From assembly GCA_026625625.1 (NCBI GenBank), contig CP113055.1:2482501-2546500 (forward strand): a stretch of DNA of 64,000 nucleotides, given 5' to 3'. The translations under genes and the position numbers were made by a program. Position 1 is the stretch's first letter. Each line of letters opens with the position of its first letter. Under the pieces are notes generated by a model. The model was given only the letters and a program-made list of their open reading frames with translations. It did not search any database and was not told the DNA's origin. This document shows positions 45,754-54,012 of the stretch, one piece after another. The DNA is from Blastomonas sp. SL216. GTDB lineage: Bacteria; Pseudomonadota; Alphaproteobacteria; Sphingomonadales; Sphingomonadaceae.

Positions 45754-46505
45754 GCCTGAGCGCAGATCTGACCGGCCAGCGCATCCTGGTCACCGGCGCA
45801 TCGAGCGAAGGCTTTGGCGCGCATTTCGCGCGGCTGCTGGCGAAGAGCGGCGCGCATGTGATCGTCACCGCGCGCCGCCTGCCCGCGTTGGAGGCGCTGG
45901 TCGAGGAAATCCGCTCTGCTGGCGGCAGCGCCGAGGCGATCCGGATGGATGTCGCAGAGCTCGCCTCGGTGCGCGAGGGCATGGCGGCCGCAGGGGCGAT
46001 CCACACCTGTATCAACAATGCCGGGGTCGCGGTGACCAGGCGCGCGCTCGACCAGACCGAGGACGATTACGACTTCGTGATGGGCATCAACCTGAAAGGC
46101 GCGTGGAATGTCGCGACCGAGGCGGCGCGCGGCATGCGCGAGCGCGGCGGCGGCAACATCATCAACACCGCGTCGATCACCGGCTTTCAGCCCGCTGCTG
46201 GAACCGGCCCCTATGCCGTGTCCAAGGCGGGCGTGCTGCACATGACGAAGCAGCTGGCGATGGAGCTGGCGCGGTTCAACATCCGCGTCAACGCGCTCGC
46301 GCCTGGCTATTTCCTGACCGACATCAACCGCGACCAGCTCTCTGGCGAGGCAGGCGAACCCCTGCGCAAGCGCATCGCGATGCGCCGCTATGGCGAACTG
46401 CCCGATCTGGATGGCCCGCTGCTGCTGCTCGCCTCCGATGCCAGCCGCTTCATGACCGGCAGCATCCTGACGGTCGATGGCGGGCATCTGGTGCAGTCGC
46501 TCTGA
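45750..46505 (+). CDS. SDR-family dehydrogenase coupled to the acyl-CoA dehydrogenase
   Basis: 251 aa. Cofactor motif TGASSEGFGAHFA departs from the usual TGxxxGIG (Glu-Gly-Phe in place of Gly-Ile). Other motifs are normal: NNAG, the catalytic Ser in NTASITGFQ and YAVSKAG for Tyr/Lys. The C terminus LTVDGGHLVQSL is classical. Likely a 3-hydroxyacyl- or alcohol dehydrogenase acting with its overlapping partner (ATGA junction). Confidence 0.86.
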   Translation: MSLSADLTGQRILVTGASSEGFGAHFARLLAKSGAHVIVTARRLPALEALVEEIRSAGGSAEAIRMDVAELASVREGMAAAGAIHTCINNAGVAVTRRALDQTEDDYDFVMGINLKGAWNVATEAARGMRERGGGNIINTASITGFQPAAGTGPYAVSKAGVLHMTKQLAMELARFNIRVNALAPGYFLTDINRDQLSGEAGEPLRKRIAMRRYGELPDLDGPLLLLASDASRFMTGSILTVDGGHLVQSL

Positions 46506-46511
46506 GGCGGC

Positions 46512-46892
46512 TCAGTTGCTCTGGGTGAGGCTCAGCAGATTGCCGTCCGGGTCCTGAAACCAGGCGACCTTTGCCACCCCGTCGGGCGCGGTCCAGATAC
46601 CCAGCGCGTCCTGACCGAAGCCTTCATAGAATTTGGGTGCGACGCCGCGGCTGGCCAGATGCTCCATGGTCTGCTCGATATCCTCGACCGACCAGCCCAG
46701 CGCCGGGTGCGGCGCGGCAGCATAGCCCTCCAGCTCGGTGACCCGCAGCACGGCCCCGCCCAGATCGAACACGGCGGCAAAGCCGTCATCGGCAACAAAG
46801 GGCAGCTGGAGCGTATCGCGGTAAAAGGCTTCGGCCACCCGGCGATTCGCGGTGTTGATGAAGGTGACAGGTTTGGCGTGGGTGAGCGGCAT
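46512..46892 (-). CDS. VOC-family (glyoxalase/bleomycin-resistance fold) protein
   Basis: 126 aa; two beta-alpha-beta-beta-beta units: VTFINTANRRVAEAFYRDTLQLPFVADDG and later WFQDPDGNLLSLTQ. Metal ligands are only partly recognisable, so the reaction cannot be predicted. Convergent with the SDR gene, with a 6-bp gap. Start at 46892. Confidence 0.78.
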   Translation of the reverse strand: MPLTHAKPVTFINTANRRVAEAFYRDTLQLPFVADDGFAAVFDLGGAVLRVTELEGYAAAPHPALGWSVEDIEQTMEHLASRGVAPKFYEGFGQDALGIWTAPDGVAKVAWFQDPDGNLLSLTQSN

Positions 46893-47002
46893 GCAGAGAT
46901 CTCCCGCTAATGCGTCGCGATTCGCGCGGCATGATGCCTGTGTATCATCAAATGGGTCCGAGGCGAAAACCCTTGGGTTGACGCTTTGGACCGGCCAGCG
47001 CC

Positions 47003-47743
47003 ATGGTCGCGCGCATGGAACAGCCTGACTCGCCGCAAGCCGCCATCCAGCTCGATCCGCAATGGCGCGCGGCGCTGGCCGGTGAATTTGCCGCGCCCTA
47101 TATGGCCGAACTCAAGCAATTCCTGCTGGAGCGCAAGGCGGCGGGCAAGCGCATCTTTCCGCCCGGAAGCCACTGGTTCCGCGCACTCGACCTCACCCCG
47201 CCGGACCAGGTGCGCGTGGTGATCCTGGGCCAGGACCCCTATCATGGCCCCGGCCAGGCCCACGGCCTGTGCTTCAGCGTGCGGCCCGGGGTGCCGGTGC
47301 CGCCCTCGCTGGTCAATATCTACAAGGAATTGCAGCGCGACCTGGGGCTGACCCCGCCGCGCCACGGTTTTCTGGAGCCCTGGGCGCGCCAGGGCGTGCT
47401 GCTGCTCAACGCGGTGCTGACGGTGGAAATGGGCGATGCCGGATCGCATCAGGGGCATGGCTGGGAGCGGTTTACCGATGCGGTCATCGCGCAGGTCAAC
47501 GCGCTGCCGCACCCGGTGGTGTTCCTGCTCTGGGGTGCCCATGCCCAGAAAAAGGCAGCAGGCGTCGACAGCATCGATCGTGGCGGGCGGCATCTGGTGC
47601 TGAAGGCCCCGCACCCCTCGCCGCTATCGGCGCATCGCGGTTTTCTGGGCTGCGGCCATTTCAGCCAGGCCAATGCGTTCCTGCAAGACCAGGGGCTGGA
47701 CCCGATCGACTGGCAGCTGCCCGAAAGCGTGCAACCCGCCTGA
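47003..47743 (+). CDS. ung: Uracil-DNA glycosylase (family 1)
   Basis: 246 aa. Removes uracil from DNA. Active-site motif [18 protein letters not shown] (Asp78 in GQDPYHG) and the [11 protein letters not shown] loop near residue 203, with [17 protein letters not shown] between, identify family 1 firmly. No strong ribosome site; ATG 47015 is an equally possible start. Confidence 0.94.
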   Translation: MVARMEQPDSPQAAIQLDPQWRAALAGEFAAPYMAELKQFLLERKAAGKRIFPPGSHWFRALDLTPPDQVRVVILGQDPYHGPGQAHGLCFSVRPGVPVPPSLVNIYKELQRDLGLTPPRHGFLEPWARQGVLLLNAVLTVEMGDAGSHQGHGWERFTDAVIAQVNALPHPVVFLLWGAHAQKKAAGVDSIDRGGRHLVLKAPHPSPLSAHRGFLGCGHFSQANAFLQDQGLDPIDWQLPESVQPA

Positions 47744-47787
47744 CGCCATGCGCCACCTTCGCGAAGGCAGAGAGCGGGTTTGAACGT

Positions 47788-48192
47788 TTACTTGAACACC
47801 GCCCGCGTCACCGCAAAGCCGACCAGCGCCGACGATCCGGTCAGGAACGTGCCCCAGATGATGTCGAGCACGGTGATCTTGGTGCTCCAAGTCGCCAGCG
47901 TCGCCTGGTTGGTAAGGTCATAGGTCATGTAGCAGAAAAAGCCGAGCAGCGCGCCCTTGACCAGGGCGGTCTGCCAGCGGCCGTCGGCCAGAGCGGGGAC
48001 CACGGCGAAAATCTGGATGCCCGCGATATACAGCAGGTAGAACACCACTGCAGGCGCGAGGCGGAAGGACGGGGCGAGCAGATCGCCCAGCAGCGGCTGA
48101 TAGAGGCGCGGGGCCATGGTCTTGAGCCAGACGCTGTCGATCAGCGCAAAGGCAAGCCCGGTGAACAGATAGGCGGCGGCATAGCGGAGCAT
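47788..48192 (-). CDS. DUF2177 membrane protein
   Basis: 134 aa with four predicted helices. LFTGLAFALIDSVWLKTMAPRLYQPLLGDLL, GALLGFFCYMTYDLTNQATL and ITVLDIIWGTFLTGSSALVGF are the family pattern (DUF2177). Function unknown. ATG 48192 opens the first helix. Convergent with ung. Confidence 0.85.
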   Translation of the reverse strand: MLRYAAAYLFTGLAFALIDSVWLKTMAPRLYQPLLGDLLAPSFRLAPAVVFYLLYIAGIQIFAVVPALADGRWQTALVKGALLGFFCYMTYDLTNQATLATWSTKITVLDIIWGTFLTGSSALVGFAVTRAVFK

Positions 48193-48313
48193 GTATCGGC
48201 TTTCTGGCTGAGGACGGATAAGGATCGCTTCGCGCCGGAAACGACCCTGGCCACCGGCGATTGTCAACGGTCTGATGGCAGCTACGCCCGACCATGCGAT
48301 CCAGATACGCGCG

Positions 48314-48697
48314 TCAGCCCATCGGCTTGGGTTGCCACAGTTCGATCTTGCGCCCTTCCGGGTCCATGATGTGCGCGAACAGGCCATTGGCCTCGGCGGG
48401 GAAGGTCTTGACCGGCTCCACCCCTTCGGCCGCGCAGCGCGCCAGCACCGCCTCCAGATCGTCCACCATCAGGTTGAACATGAACTCCTTGGTCGATGGC
48501 GCGAAATATTCGGTGCTTGCTGCAAAGGGCGAGAACACCGTGCCCGCGCCGGGGTGATTCGCGGCGTCCTGCGGCAGAAACACCAGCCCGCCCCAGTCAT
48601 CGAAGGTAAGGCCCAGCACGCGGGCATACCATGCGCGCAAGCCATCTGGGTCGGGTGATTTGAAGAAAAGACCGCCAAGGCCGATGATCTTGCCCAT
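48314..48697 (-). CDS. VOC-family protein (second)
   Basis: 127 aa. GLFFKSPDPDGLRAWYARVLGLTFDDWGG opens the first module and IMDPEGRKIELWQPK closes the second; KEFMFNLMVDDLEAVLARC is between. A distant paralogue of the 46512-46892 protein. Start 48697 follows GGAGCGG. Substrate unknown. Confidence 0.8.
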   Translation of the reverse strand: MGKIIGLGGLFFKSPDPDGLRAWYARVLGLTFDDWGGLVFLPQDAANHPGAGTVFSPFAASTEYFAPSTKEFMFNLMVDDLEAVLARCAAEGVEPVKTFPAEANGLFAHIMDPEGRKIELWQPKPMG

Positions 48698-48762
48698 GTC
48701 CGCTCCTGTCGCCTGAGTCGGTGCGCAGGATATCACGAAGTAAACATAGCCCCCAAAAGGAA

Positions 48763-48788
48763 ACCCGCCGATGTTGCCACCGGCGGGT
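48763..48788 (-). terminator. Probable terminator of isocitrate lyase gene
   Basis: Perfect 8-bp stem ACCCGCCG/CGGCGGGT with a 10-nt loop, 79 bp after the aceA stop. In the aceA direction it is followed by TTTCCTTTT, a broken U-tract. On the other strand AAACCTTTTT follows, so weak bidirectional action is possible. Confidence 0.65.
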
Positions 48789-48866
48789 AAACCTTTTTCC
48801 TCCCCAGGAAAACTTTATCGGTCAGACATTATTTTAACGCACTACCGATCACAAGGAACCGTCCGT

Positions 48867-50459
48867 TCAACCGAACTGGTTCATCGTGTTGTTGACGCCG
48901 CCGGCCTTCAGCGCCGCCTCGCCAGCGAAATATTCCTTGTGAGCATCGCCGATGTCGCTTCCAGACATGTTCTGGTGCTTCACGCATGCGATTCCCTGAC
49001 GGATCTCCTGCCGCTGGACGCCCAATACATAGCCCAGCATGCCCGCTTCTCCAAAATATTCCTTCGCCAGATTGTCGGTCGACAGCGCGGCGGTGTGATA
49101 GGTCGGCAGCGTGATGAGGTGGTGGAAAATGCCGGCGCGGCGCGATCCATCCGCCTGGAAGGTGCGGATGCGCTTGTCGGCGGCAATGCCCAGCTCGGTG
49201 TCGTCATACTTGGCGTCCATCAGCTGGGCGCGGTCATATTCGGACACGTCGAGACCTTCGGACACCATCGCGTCATAGACCTGCTGGCGGAAGTTGAGCG
49301 TCCAGTTGAACGACGGCGAGTTATTGTAGACCAGCTTCGCATTGGGAACGACTTCGCGGATGCGGTCCATCATGCCAGCGATCTGCTCGACATGCGGCTT
49401 TTCGGTCTCGATCCACAGTAGGTCGGCGCCGTTCTGCAAGCTGGTGATGCTGTCGAGCACGCAGCGGTCCTCGCCAGTGCCTTCGCGGAACTGGAACAGG
49501 TTGCTGGGCAGGCGCTTGGGACGCAGCAGCTTGCCATTGCGGTTGAGGATGACATCGCCGTTGCGCGCAGTGGCGGGGTCGATCTCTTCGCAATCGAGGA
49601 AGCTGTTATACTGGTCGCCGATGTCGCCCGGCTCGTGGCTGACGGCAATCTGCTTGGTCAGGCCCGCGCCCAGCGAGTCGGTGCGCGTGACGATGATGCC
49701 ATCCTCGACGCCCAGTTCCAGGAATGCATAACGGCAGGCACGGATCTTCGCGAGAAAGTCCTCGTGCGGCACGGTGACCTTGCCGTCCTGGTGACCGCAC
49801 TGCTTTTCGTCCGACACCTGGTTTTCGATCTGCAGCGCGCAGGCACCGGCTTCGATCATCTTCTTGGCGAGCAGATAGGTGGCTTCCGCATTGCCGAAGC
49901 CGGCATCGATATCGGCGATGATCGGCACGACATGCGTCTGGAAATTCTCGACCTGGGCGAGCAGTTCCTGTTCCTTGGCGGTGTCGCCTGCGGCGCGCGC
50001 CTTGTCGATGCCGCTGAACAGCAGGTCAAGCTCGCGGGCATCGGCCTGGCGCAGGAAGGTGTAGAGCTCTTCGATCAGCGCGGGCACGCTGGTCTTTTCG
50101 TGCATCGACTGGTCGGGCAGCGGACCGAAATCGCTGCGCAGCGCGGCGACCATCCAGCCCGACAGGTACAGATAGCGGCGCTTGGTGGTGCCGAAATGCT
50201 TCTTGATCGAGATCATCTTCTGCTGCGCGATGAAACCGTGCCAGCAGCCCAGCGACTGGGTGTACTGCGCAGGATCGGCATCATAGGCGGCCATGTCTTC
50301 GCGCATGATCTTGGCGGTATAGCGCGCGATGTCGAGGCCTGTGCGGAAGCGGTTCTGCAGCTGCATGCGCGCCACCGATTCCGGATTGATGCCGGTCCAG
50401 CGGCCCTGCTTGCTGCCGACGAGCTGTTCGTTTGCGCGGATTTGATCGGTATAGGACAT
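48867..50459 (-). CDS. aceA: Isocitrate lyase
   Basis: 530 aa, the first glyoxylate-shunt enzyme (isocitrate to glyoxylate plus succinate), in the longer bacterial family. The signature loop is KQCGH (219-223) where most enzymes have KKCGH; the catalytic Cys221 and His223 are kept. Also VVPIIADIDAGFGNAEATYLLAKKMIEAGA and LVYNNSPSFNWTLNF. ATG 50459 follows AGGAAAGA. The upstream gap holds two palindromes that are candidate operators. Malate synthase is not in the window. It feeds succinate to the sdh complex. Confidence 0.95.
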   Translation of the reverse strand: MSYTDQIRANEQLVGSKQGRWTGINPESVARMQLQNRFRTGLDIARYTAKIMREDMAAYDADPAQYTQSLGCWHGFIAQQKMISIKKHFGTTKRRYLYLSGWMVAALRSDFGPLPDQSMHEKTSVPALIEELYTFLRQADARELDLLFSGIDKARAAGDTAKEQELLAQVENFQTHVVPIIADIDAGFGNAEATYLLAKKMIEAGACALQIENQVSDEKQCGHQDGKVTVPHEDFLAKIRACRYAFLELGVEDGIIVTRTDSLGAGLTKQIAVSHEPGDIGDQYNSFLDCEEIDPATARNGDVILNRNGKLLRPKRLPSNLFQFREGTGEDRCVLDSITSLQNGADLLWIETEKPHVEQIAGMMDRIREVVPNAKLVYNNSPSFNWTLNFRQQVYDAMVSEGLDVSEYDRAQLMDAKYDDTELGIAADKRIRTFQADGSRRAGIFHHLITLPTYHTAALSTDNLAKEYFGEAGMLGYVLGVQRQEIRQGIACVKHQNMSGSDIGDAHKEYFAGEAALKAGGVNNTMNQFG

Positions 50460-50487
50460 GGCGTCTTTCCTCATTGCGAATCAGACG

Positions 50488-50504
50488 GTGTCACAAATTG
50501 ACAC
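50488..50504. promoter_or_regulatory. Palindrome upstream of aceA
   Basis: GTGTCA-CAAAT-TGACAC, perfect 6-bp arms. It lies 29 bp before the aceA start and so would sit in the leader or promoter of that gene. A regulator of acetate or fatty-acid metabolism is a natural candidate, but none is encoded nearby. Confidence 0.5.
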
Positions 50505-50551
50505 CTCATGAGAGTTGGATACGCCGATCCGGCGCTGACGACCGCAAAATA

Positions 50552-50576
50552 GCGCAAAATTCTTGTAGTTTTGCGC
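50552..50576. promoter_or_regulatory. Second palindrome between aceA and the DUF2029 gene
   Basis: GCGCAAAA-N9-TTTTGCGC, a perfect inverted repeat, preceded by an extra GCAAAA at 50543-50548. TTTGC/GCAAA arms recall sites of the short-chain fatty-acyl (ScfR/RamB-like) regulators that control aceA in other bacteria; this link is inference. Confidence 0.5.
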
Positions 50577-50671
50577 CAGGTGCGAACAAGCCGCGTGTCA
50601 AACTGTAAATTTAATTACAAATGACCGCGACGTTAACCATATGGAAGGCGCGGCATGCTAACCCGCTCTTC

Positions 50672-51973
50672 ATGACGGCCATGACAGATCCTGCGGCCAG
50701 TGCCGATCGTGCTGCCCTTGCGGACAGCCCCTTCACGCGCACGCGGCTGGCGATAGCGATCCTGGCGGTGCTGGCGATGCTGGCGATCGTCTCGGCAATC
50801 TTCTTCCAGGCGCCGCAGCTGGTCGGCGCGACCAAGATCCTGACCGATTACGATGCGTTCCATGTTGCCGGGCGGCTGGCGCTGGAGGGCCGCGCCGACG
50901 ATGCCTATCGGCTGGAGAGCATGTTCGCCGCGCAGGAAGAATTTACCGGCAAGCGCTCGTTCATGCCCTGGACCTATCCGCCGCCCTTCACGCTGTTCGT
51001 GGCGATGCTCGCCAACCTCCCGGTAGGCGTCGGATTTCTGCTGTTCACCGGGCTGACTTTTGCCTTCTATCTCCATGTCGTCCACCGAATCGCAGGCCGC
51101 TTCACGCCGGGGGTGCTGATGCTGATGCTGCCGACCTTGCTGCTGCTGACGCGCACGGGGCAGAACGGCTTCCTGACCGGGGGGCTGATCGGGATGTTCC
51201 TGCTCGCCTTTCTGAACCGCCAGCCCGGAGCGGGGCTGCCGCTGGGGCTGATGGTGATCAAGCCGCATCTGGCCGTGGGCATCACGCTGATGACGCTGGC
51301 CGAGCGGCGCTGGCAGTCGGTGATGATCGCCGCGCTCACCGTGATCACGCTGCTGCTCGCCGCGACCGCCGCGCTCGGGCCCGAGGTCTGGTCGGGCTTT
51401 ATCGATGGCATCGCGGAATCGGGCACCTATCTGCGCGACGGCTATTACCCTTTGTTCCGCATGACATCGCTTTATGCCACCGCGCACACGCTGGGCGCAG
51501 GCCCCGGCATGGCGATGGTGATCCAGGCCGCAGGCGCGCTGAGCGCCATCGCTGCACTGCTATGGCTGTGGCGGCGCGGCACCAGCGGCAACCGGCTGGC
51601 CGCCGCGATCTGCTGCGCATCGCTGTTCATCAGCCCCTATAATTATGATTACGACCTGACCATCCTGGGCCTGGCCATAGCCTTTGTGCTGCCCGAGCTG
51701 GCAGAGCGCACCCGACCGGCCGAACAGACCACGCTGTTCGCGCTGACCTGGATCGCCACCGGCTATGGGCTGGGCGTGTCGATCACCATGCCCGAAAATT
51801 CGGTGGTGCGGCTGGGTGATCCCGAAAGCGGTGCCCGGTCGCTGTCGCTGATGGCACCGATGCTGCTGCTGGTGATCGCGCTGGCAACCCTGGCGCTGCG
51901 GCGCGCGCCGCTTGGCAGTCCAGCGCAGGATGACAGCGACGCGCAGGTCCAGGGGCGCATGCCCGCCGCGTGA
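50672..51973 (+). CDS. DUF2029 (GT87-type) polytopic membrane protein, paralogue A
   Basis: 433 aa with about 10 membrane helices. It carries the DUF2029/glycosyltransferase-87 pattern: an acidic motif after the first helix (TDYDAFHVAGRLALEG), FMPWTYPPPFTLFVAML, RTGQNGFLTGGLIG and GLPLGLMVIKPHLAVG. The family includes polyprenyl-phosphate-dependent mannosyl- and arabinosyltransferases, but the acceptor is unknown here. A close paralogue is at 61715-62980. Starts at 50672 or 50681 are possible; neither has a strong ribosome site. Confidence 0.8.
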   Translation: MTAMTDPAASADRAALADSPFTRTRLAIAILAVLAMLAIVSAIFFQAPQLVGATKILTDYDAFHVAGRLALEGRADDAYRLESMFAAQEEFTGKRSFMPWTYPPPFTLFVAMLANLPVGVGFLLFTGLTFAFYLHVVHRIAGRFTPGVLMLMLPTLLLLTRTGQNGFLTGGLIGMFLLAFLNRQPGAGLPLGLMVIKPHLAVGITLMTLAERRWQSVMIAALTVITLLLAATAALGPEVWSGFIDGIAESGTYLRDGYYPLFRMTSLYATAHTLGAGPGMAMVIQAAGALSAIAALLWLWRRGTSGNRLAAAICCASLFISPYNYDYDLTILGLAIAFVLPELAERTRPAEQTTLFALTWIATGYGLGVSITMPENSVVRLGDPESGARSLSLMAPMLLLVIALATLALRRAPLGSPAQDDSDAQVQGRMPAA

Positions 51974-52088
51974 CAGTGGCGCGATATGCGATCTTGATCT
52001 GCTGCACCGCAGCATTATATCGAGTCGCGCGGTGTCCCCCCACATGCTCCTGCCCCGGCAGAGCCCCAGCCTCCATGGAATGTCCCCG

Positions 52089-53036
52089 ATGATCGCCAGA
52101 ACCCTTGCGAGCCTTGCCCTGATTCTGAGTGCAGGCACGCCCGCCTTTGCCCAGGCCGTGGCCGACCAGCCGCCCGCGCCGAAGCCCGCCGAGAGCGAAG
52201 ACAAGGCCCCGGCCAAGCCCGGCCCCACGCCGGAACAGCTGCGTCTGCTCGCCACCGCCACCGCCATGGCGCAGTCGGTTTTCGCCAAGGATTTCTACAT
52301 GACCGTGGGCCTCGGCGCGGGCATGGTGCCCAGCTATGAGGGGTCGGACCAATATGTCTTCTTCCCCGCACCGGTCGTCCAGGGCAGCTACAAGGGCTAT
52401 AATTTCGGTGCGCGCGGTCCCGGCCTGTTCGTCGACCTGATCAAGGACCCGGTGCTGCCCAAGGTGGAGTATATTGCCGGGCCCGTGGTTCGCGTTCGAC
52501 TGGAGCGGAACAACCGTATCCGCGACGCGGTGGTCAAGCGGCTGGGGGATTTCCCGATCGCGCTGGAAATGGGCGCGACCGGCGGCATCAAGATCAATCG
52601 CATCTTCAACCGCTTCGACAGCATCACCATCCAGACCGATGCGCTGTTCGATGTCTCCGGGGTGCATTCCGGTGCGCTGGTGACGCCGCAGGTCAGCTAT
52701 AACCGGCTGCTCGGCACCAAGGGCGTGATCAACCTGTCCGCCTCGGCCGATTTCGTCGATGGTGATTATGCCGATACCTATTTCAGCATCGATGCAGCTG
52801 GCAGCCGCGCATCGGGCCTGCCGCGCTATCGCGCAGGCGGTGGCCTCAAGTCGCTCCAGACATCGGCCCTTGTCGGCATCGATCTTTCGGGTAACGCGCT
52901 CGATGGCGGCTGGGGTGCGTTCGTGCTGGGCAGCTATTCGCGGCTGCAGGGCGATATTGCCGACAGCCCGATCGTCGCCATTCGCGGCGATGCCGACCAG
53001 TTCTTTGGCGGCGTCGGCCTCACCTATACCTTCTGA
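52089..53036 (+). CDS. MipA/OmpV-family outer-membrane protein
   Basis: 315 aa. Signal peptide ~1-22 (TLASLALILSAGTPAFAQ), a charged Pro/Lys linker to ~60, then a beta-barrel: FYMTVGLGAGMVPSYEGSDQYVFFPAPVVQGSYKGYNFGARGPGLFVDLI, ending in FFGGVGLTYTF with the terminal Phe. This is the MipA/OmpV pattern (scaffold or porin-like). The start could also be 52080. 115 bp after paralogue A. Confidence 0.85.
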   Translation: MIARTLASLALILSAGTPAFAQAVADQPPAPKPAESEDKAPAKPGPTPEQLRLLATATAMAQSVFAKDFYMTVGLGAGMVPSYEGSDQYVFFPAPVVQGSYKGYNFGARGPGLFVDLIKDPVLPKVEYIAGPVVRVRLERNNRIRDAVVKRLGDFPIALEMGATGGIKINRIFNRFDSITIQTDALFDVSGVHSGALVTPQVSYNRLLGTKGVINLSASADFVDGDYADTYFSIDAAGSRASGLPRYRAGGGLKSLQTSALVGIDLSGNALDGGWGAFVLGSYSRLQGDIADSPIVAIRGDADQFFGGVGLTYTF

Positions 53037-53083
53037 CATTATGCCGCCCCCGCGCCGCCCGATGGCCGCGCGGGGGCCGGCAG

Positions 53084-53881
53084 TCAGTTGTTGCCGCTGA
53101 TCAGATCACCAAAACTGCCGAGGGCAGAGCCTTCGCCCCGCGTCTGGCCGCCCCGGCTGCCCGCCGCTGCCAGCATCCGGCCTGCCAGGCGCGAAAAGGG
53201 CAGCGACTGGATCCACACATGGCCGGGTCCGCGCAGCCGCGCGAAGAACAGCCCCTCTCCGCCGAACAGCGAGGTCTTGATGCCGCCGGCCGAGACCAGG
53301 TCAAAATCCACATTGCCGGTAAATGCCGCGATACAGCCGGTGTCGACATGCAGTTCCTCGCCGGCGCGCAGTTCGCGCTCGACGATCGTGCCCCCCATCT
53401 GCGCGAACACCATGCCATCGCCTTCCAGCTTCTGCATGATGAAGCCTTCGCCGCCGAACAGGCCGGTGAGGATACGCTTCTGGAAATGGATGCCGATCGA
53501 CACGCCCTTGGCCGCTGCGAGGAAGCTGTCCTTCTGGCAGATCAGCCGGCCGCCATATTGCGACAGGTCGATGGGCAGGATCGATCCCGGCACCGGCGCG
53601 CCAAAGGCAACGCGCGCCTTGCCCGAGCCGGTATGCGTGAACACGGTGGTGAACAGGCTCTCACCCGTCACCAGCCGCTTGCCCGCTCCCAGCAGCTTGC
53701 CCATGAAGCCGCCGCCCTGATCGTCGCTGCCGTCGCCGAACACGGTGGTCATCTCGATCGAAGGGTCCTTCCACACCATCGATCCGGCCTCGGCCACGGC
53801 GCTCTCGCCGGGATCGAGCTCGATCTCGACAAACTGCAGTTCCTGGCCCTTGATCTCGAAATCTATCTCATGCGCGGGCAT
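53084..53881 (-). CDS. AIM24/TIGR00266-family protein
   Basis: 265 aa; one repeated beta-sandwich domain. EIKGQELQFVEIELDPGESAVAEAGSMVWKDPSIEM at the start, then GGRLICQKDSFLAAAKGVSIGI, LRAGEELHVDTGCIAAFTGNVDFDL and FARLRGPGHVWIQSLPFSRLAGRM. These are the TIGR00266/AIM24 signature; no established role in bacteria. AGGAGAC before the ATG. Stands alone, convergent with the MipA gene. Confidence 0.85.
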   Translation of the reverse strand: MPAHEIDFEIKGQELQFVEIELDPGESAVAEAGSMVWKDPSIEMTTVFGDGSDDQGGGFMGKLLGAGKRLVTGESLFTTVFTHTGSGKARVAFGAPVPGSILPIDLSQYGGRLICQKDSFLAAAKGVSIGIHFQKRILTGLFGGEGFIMQKLEGDGMVFAQMGGTIVERELRAGEELHVDTGCIAAFTGNVDFDLVSAGGIKTSLFGGEGLFFARLRGPGHVWIQSLPFSRLAGRMLAAAGSRGGQTRGEGSALGSFGDLISGNN

Positions 53882-54012
53882 GTCCGTCTCCTGTGGGTAT
53901 AAGCTGAAGCGACCCTAATGCCTGGCCATGACCGCAGCAATGCGGTGGGTCATAGGCGGGACGAATGTTCAGGGTCCAGCCCATGCGGCATGGTGCCATG
54001 AATTGGCGCTGA

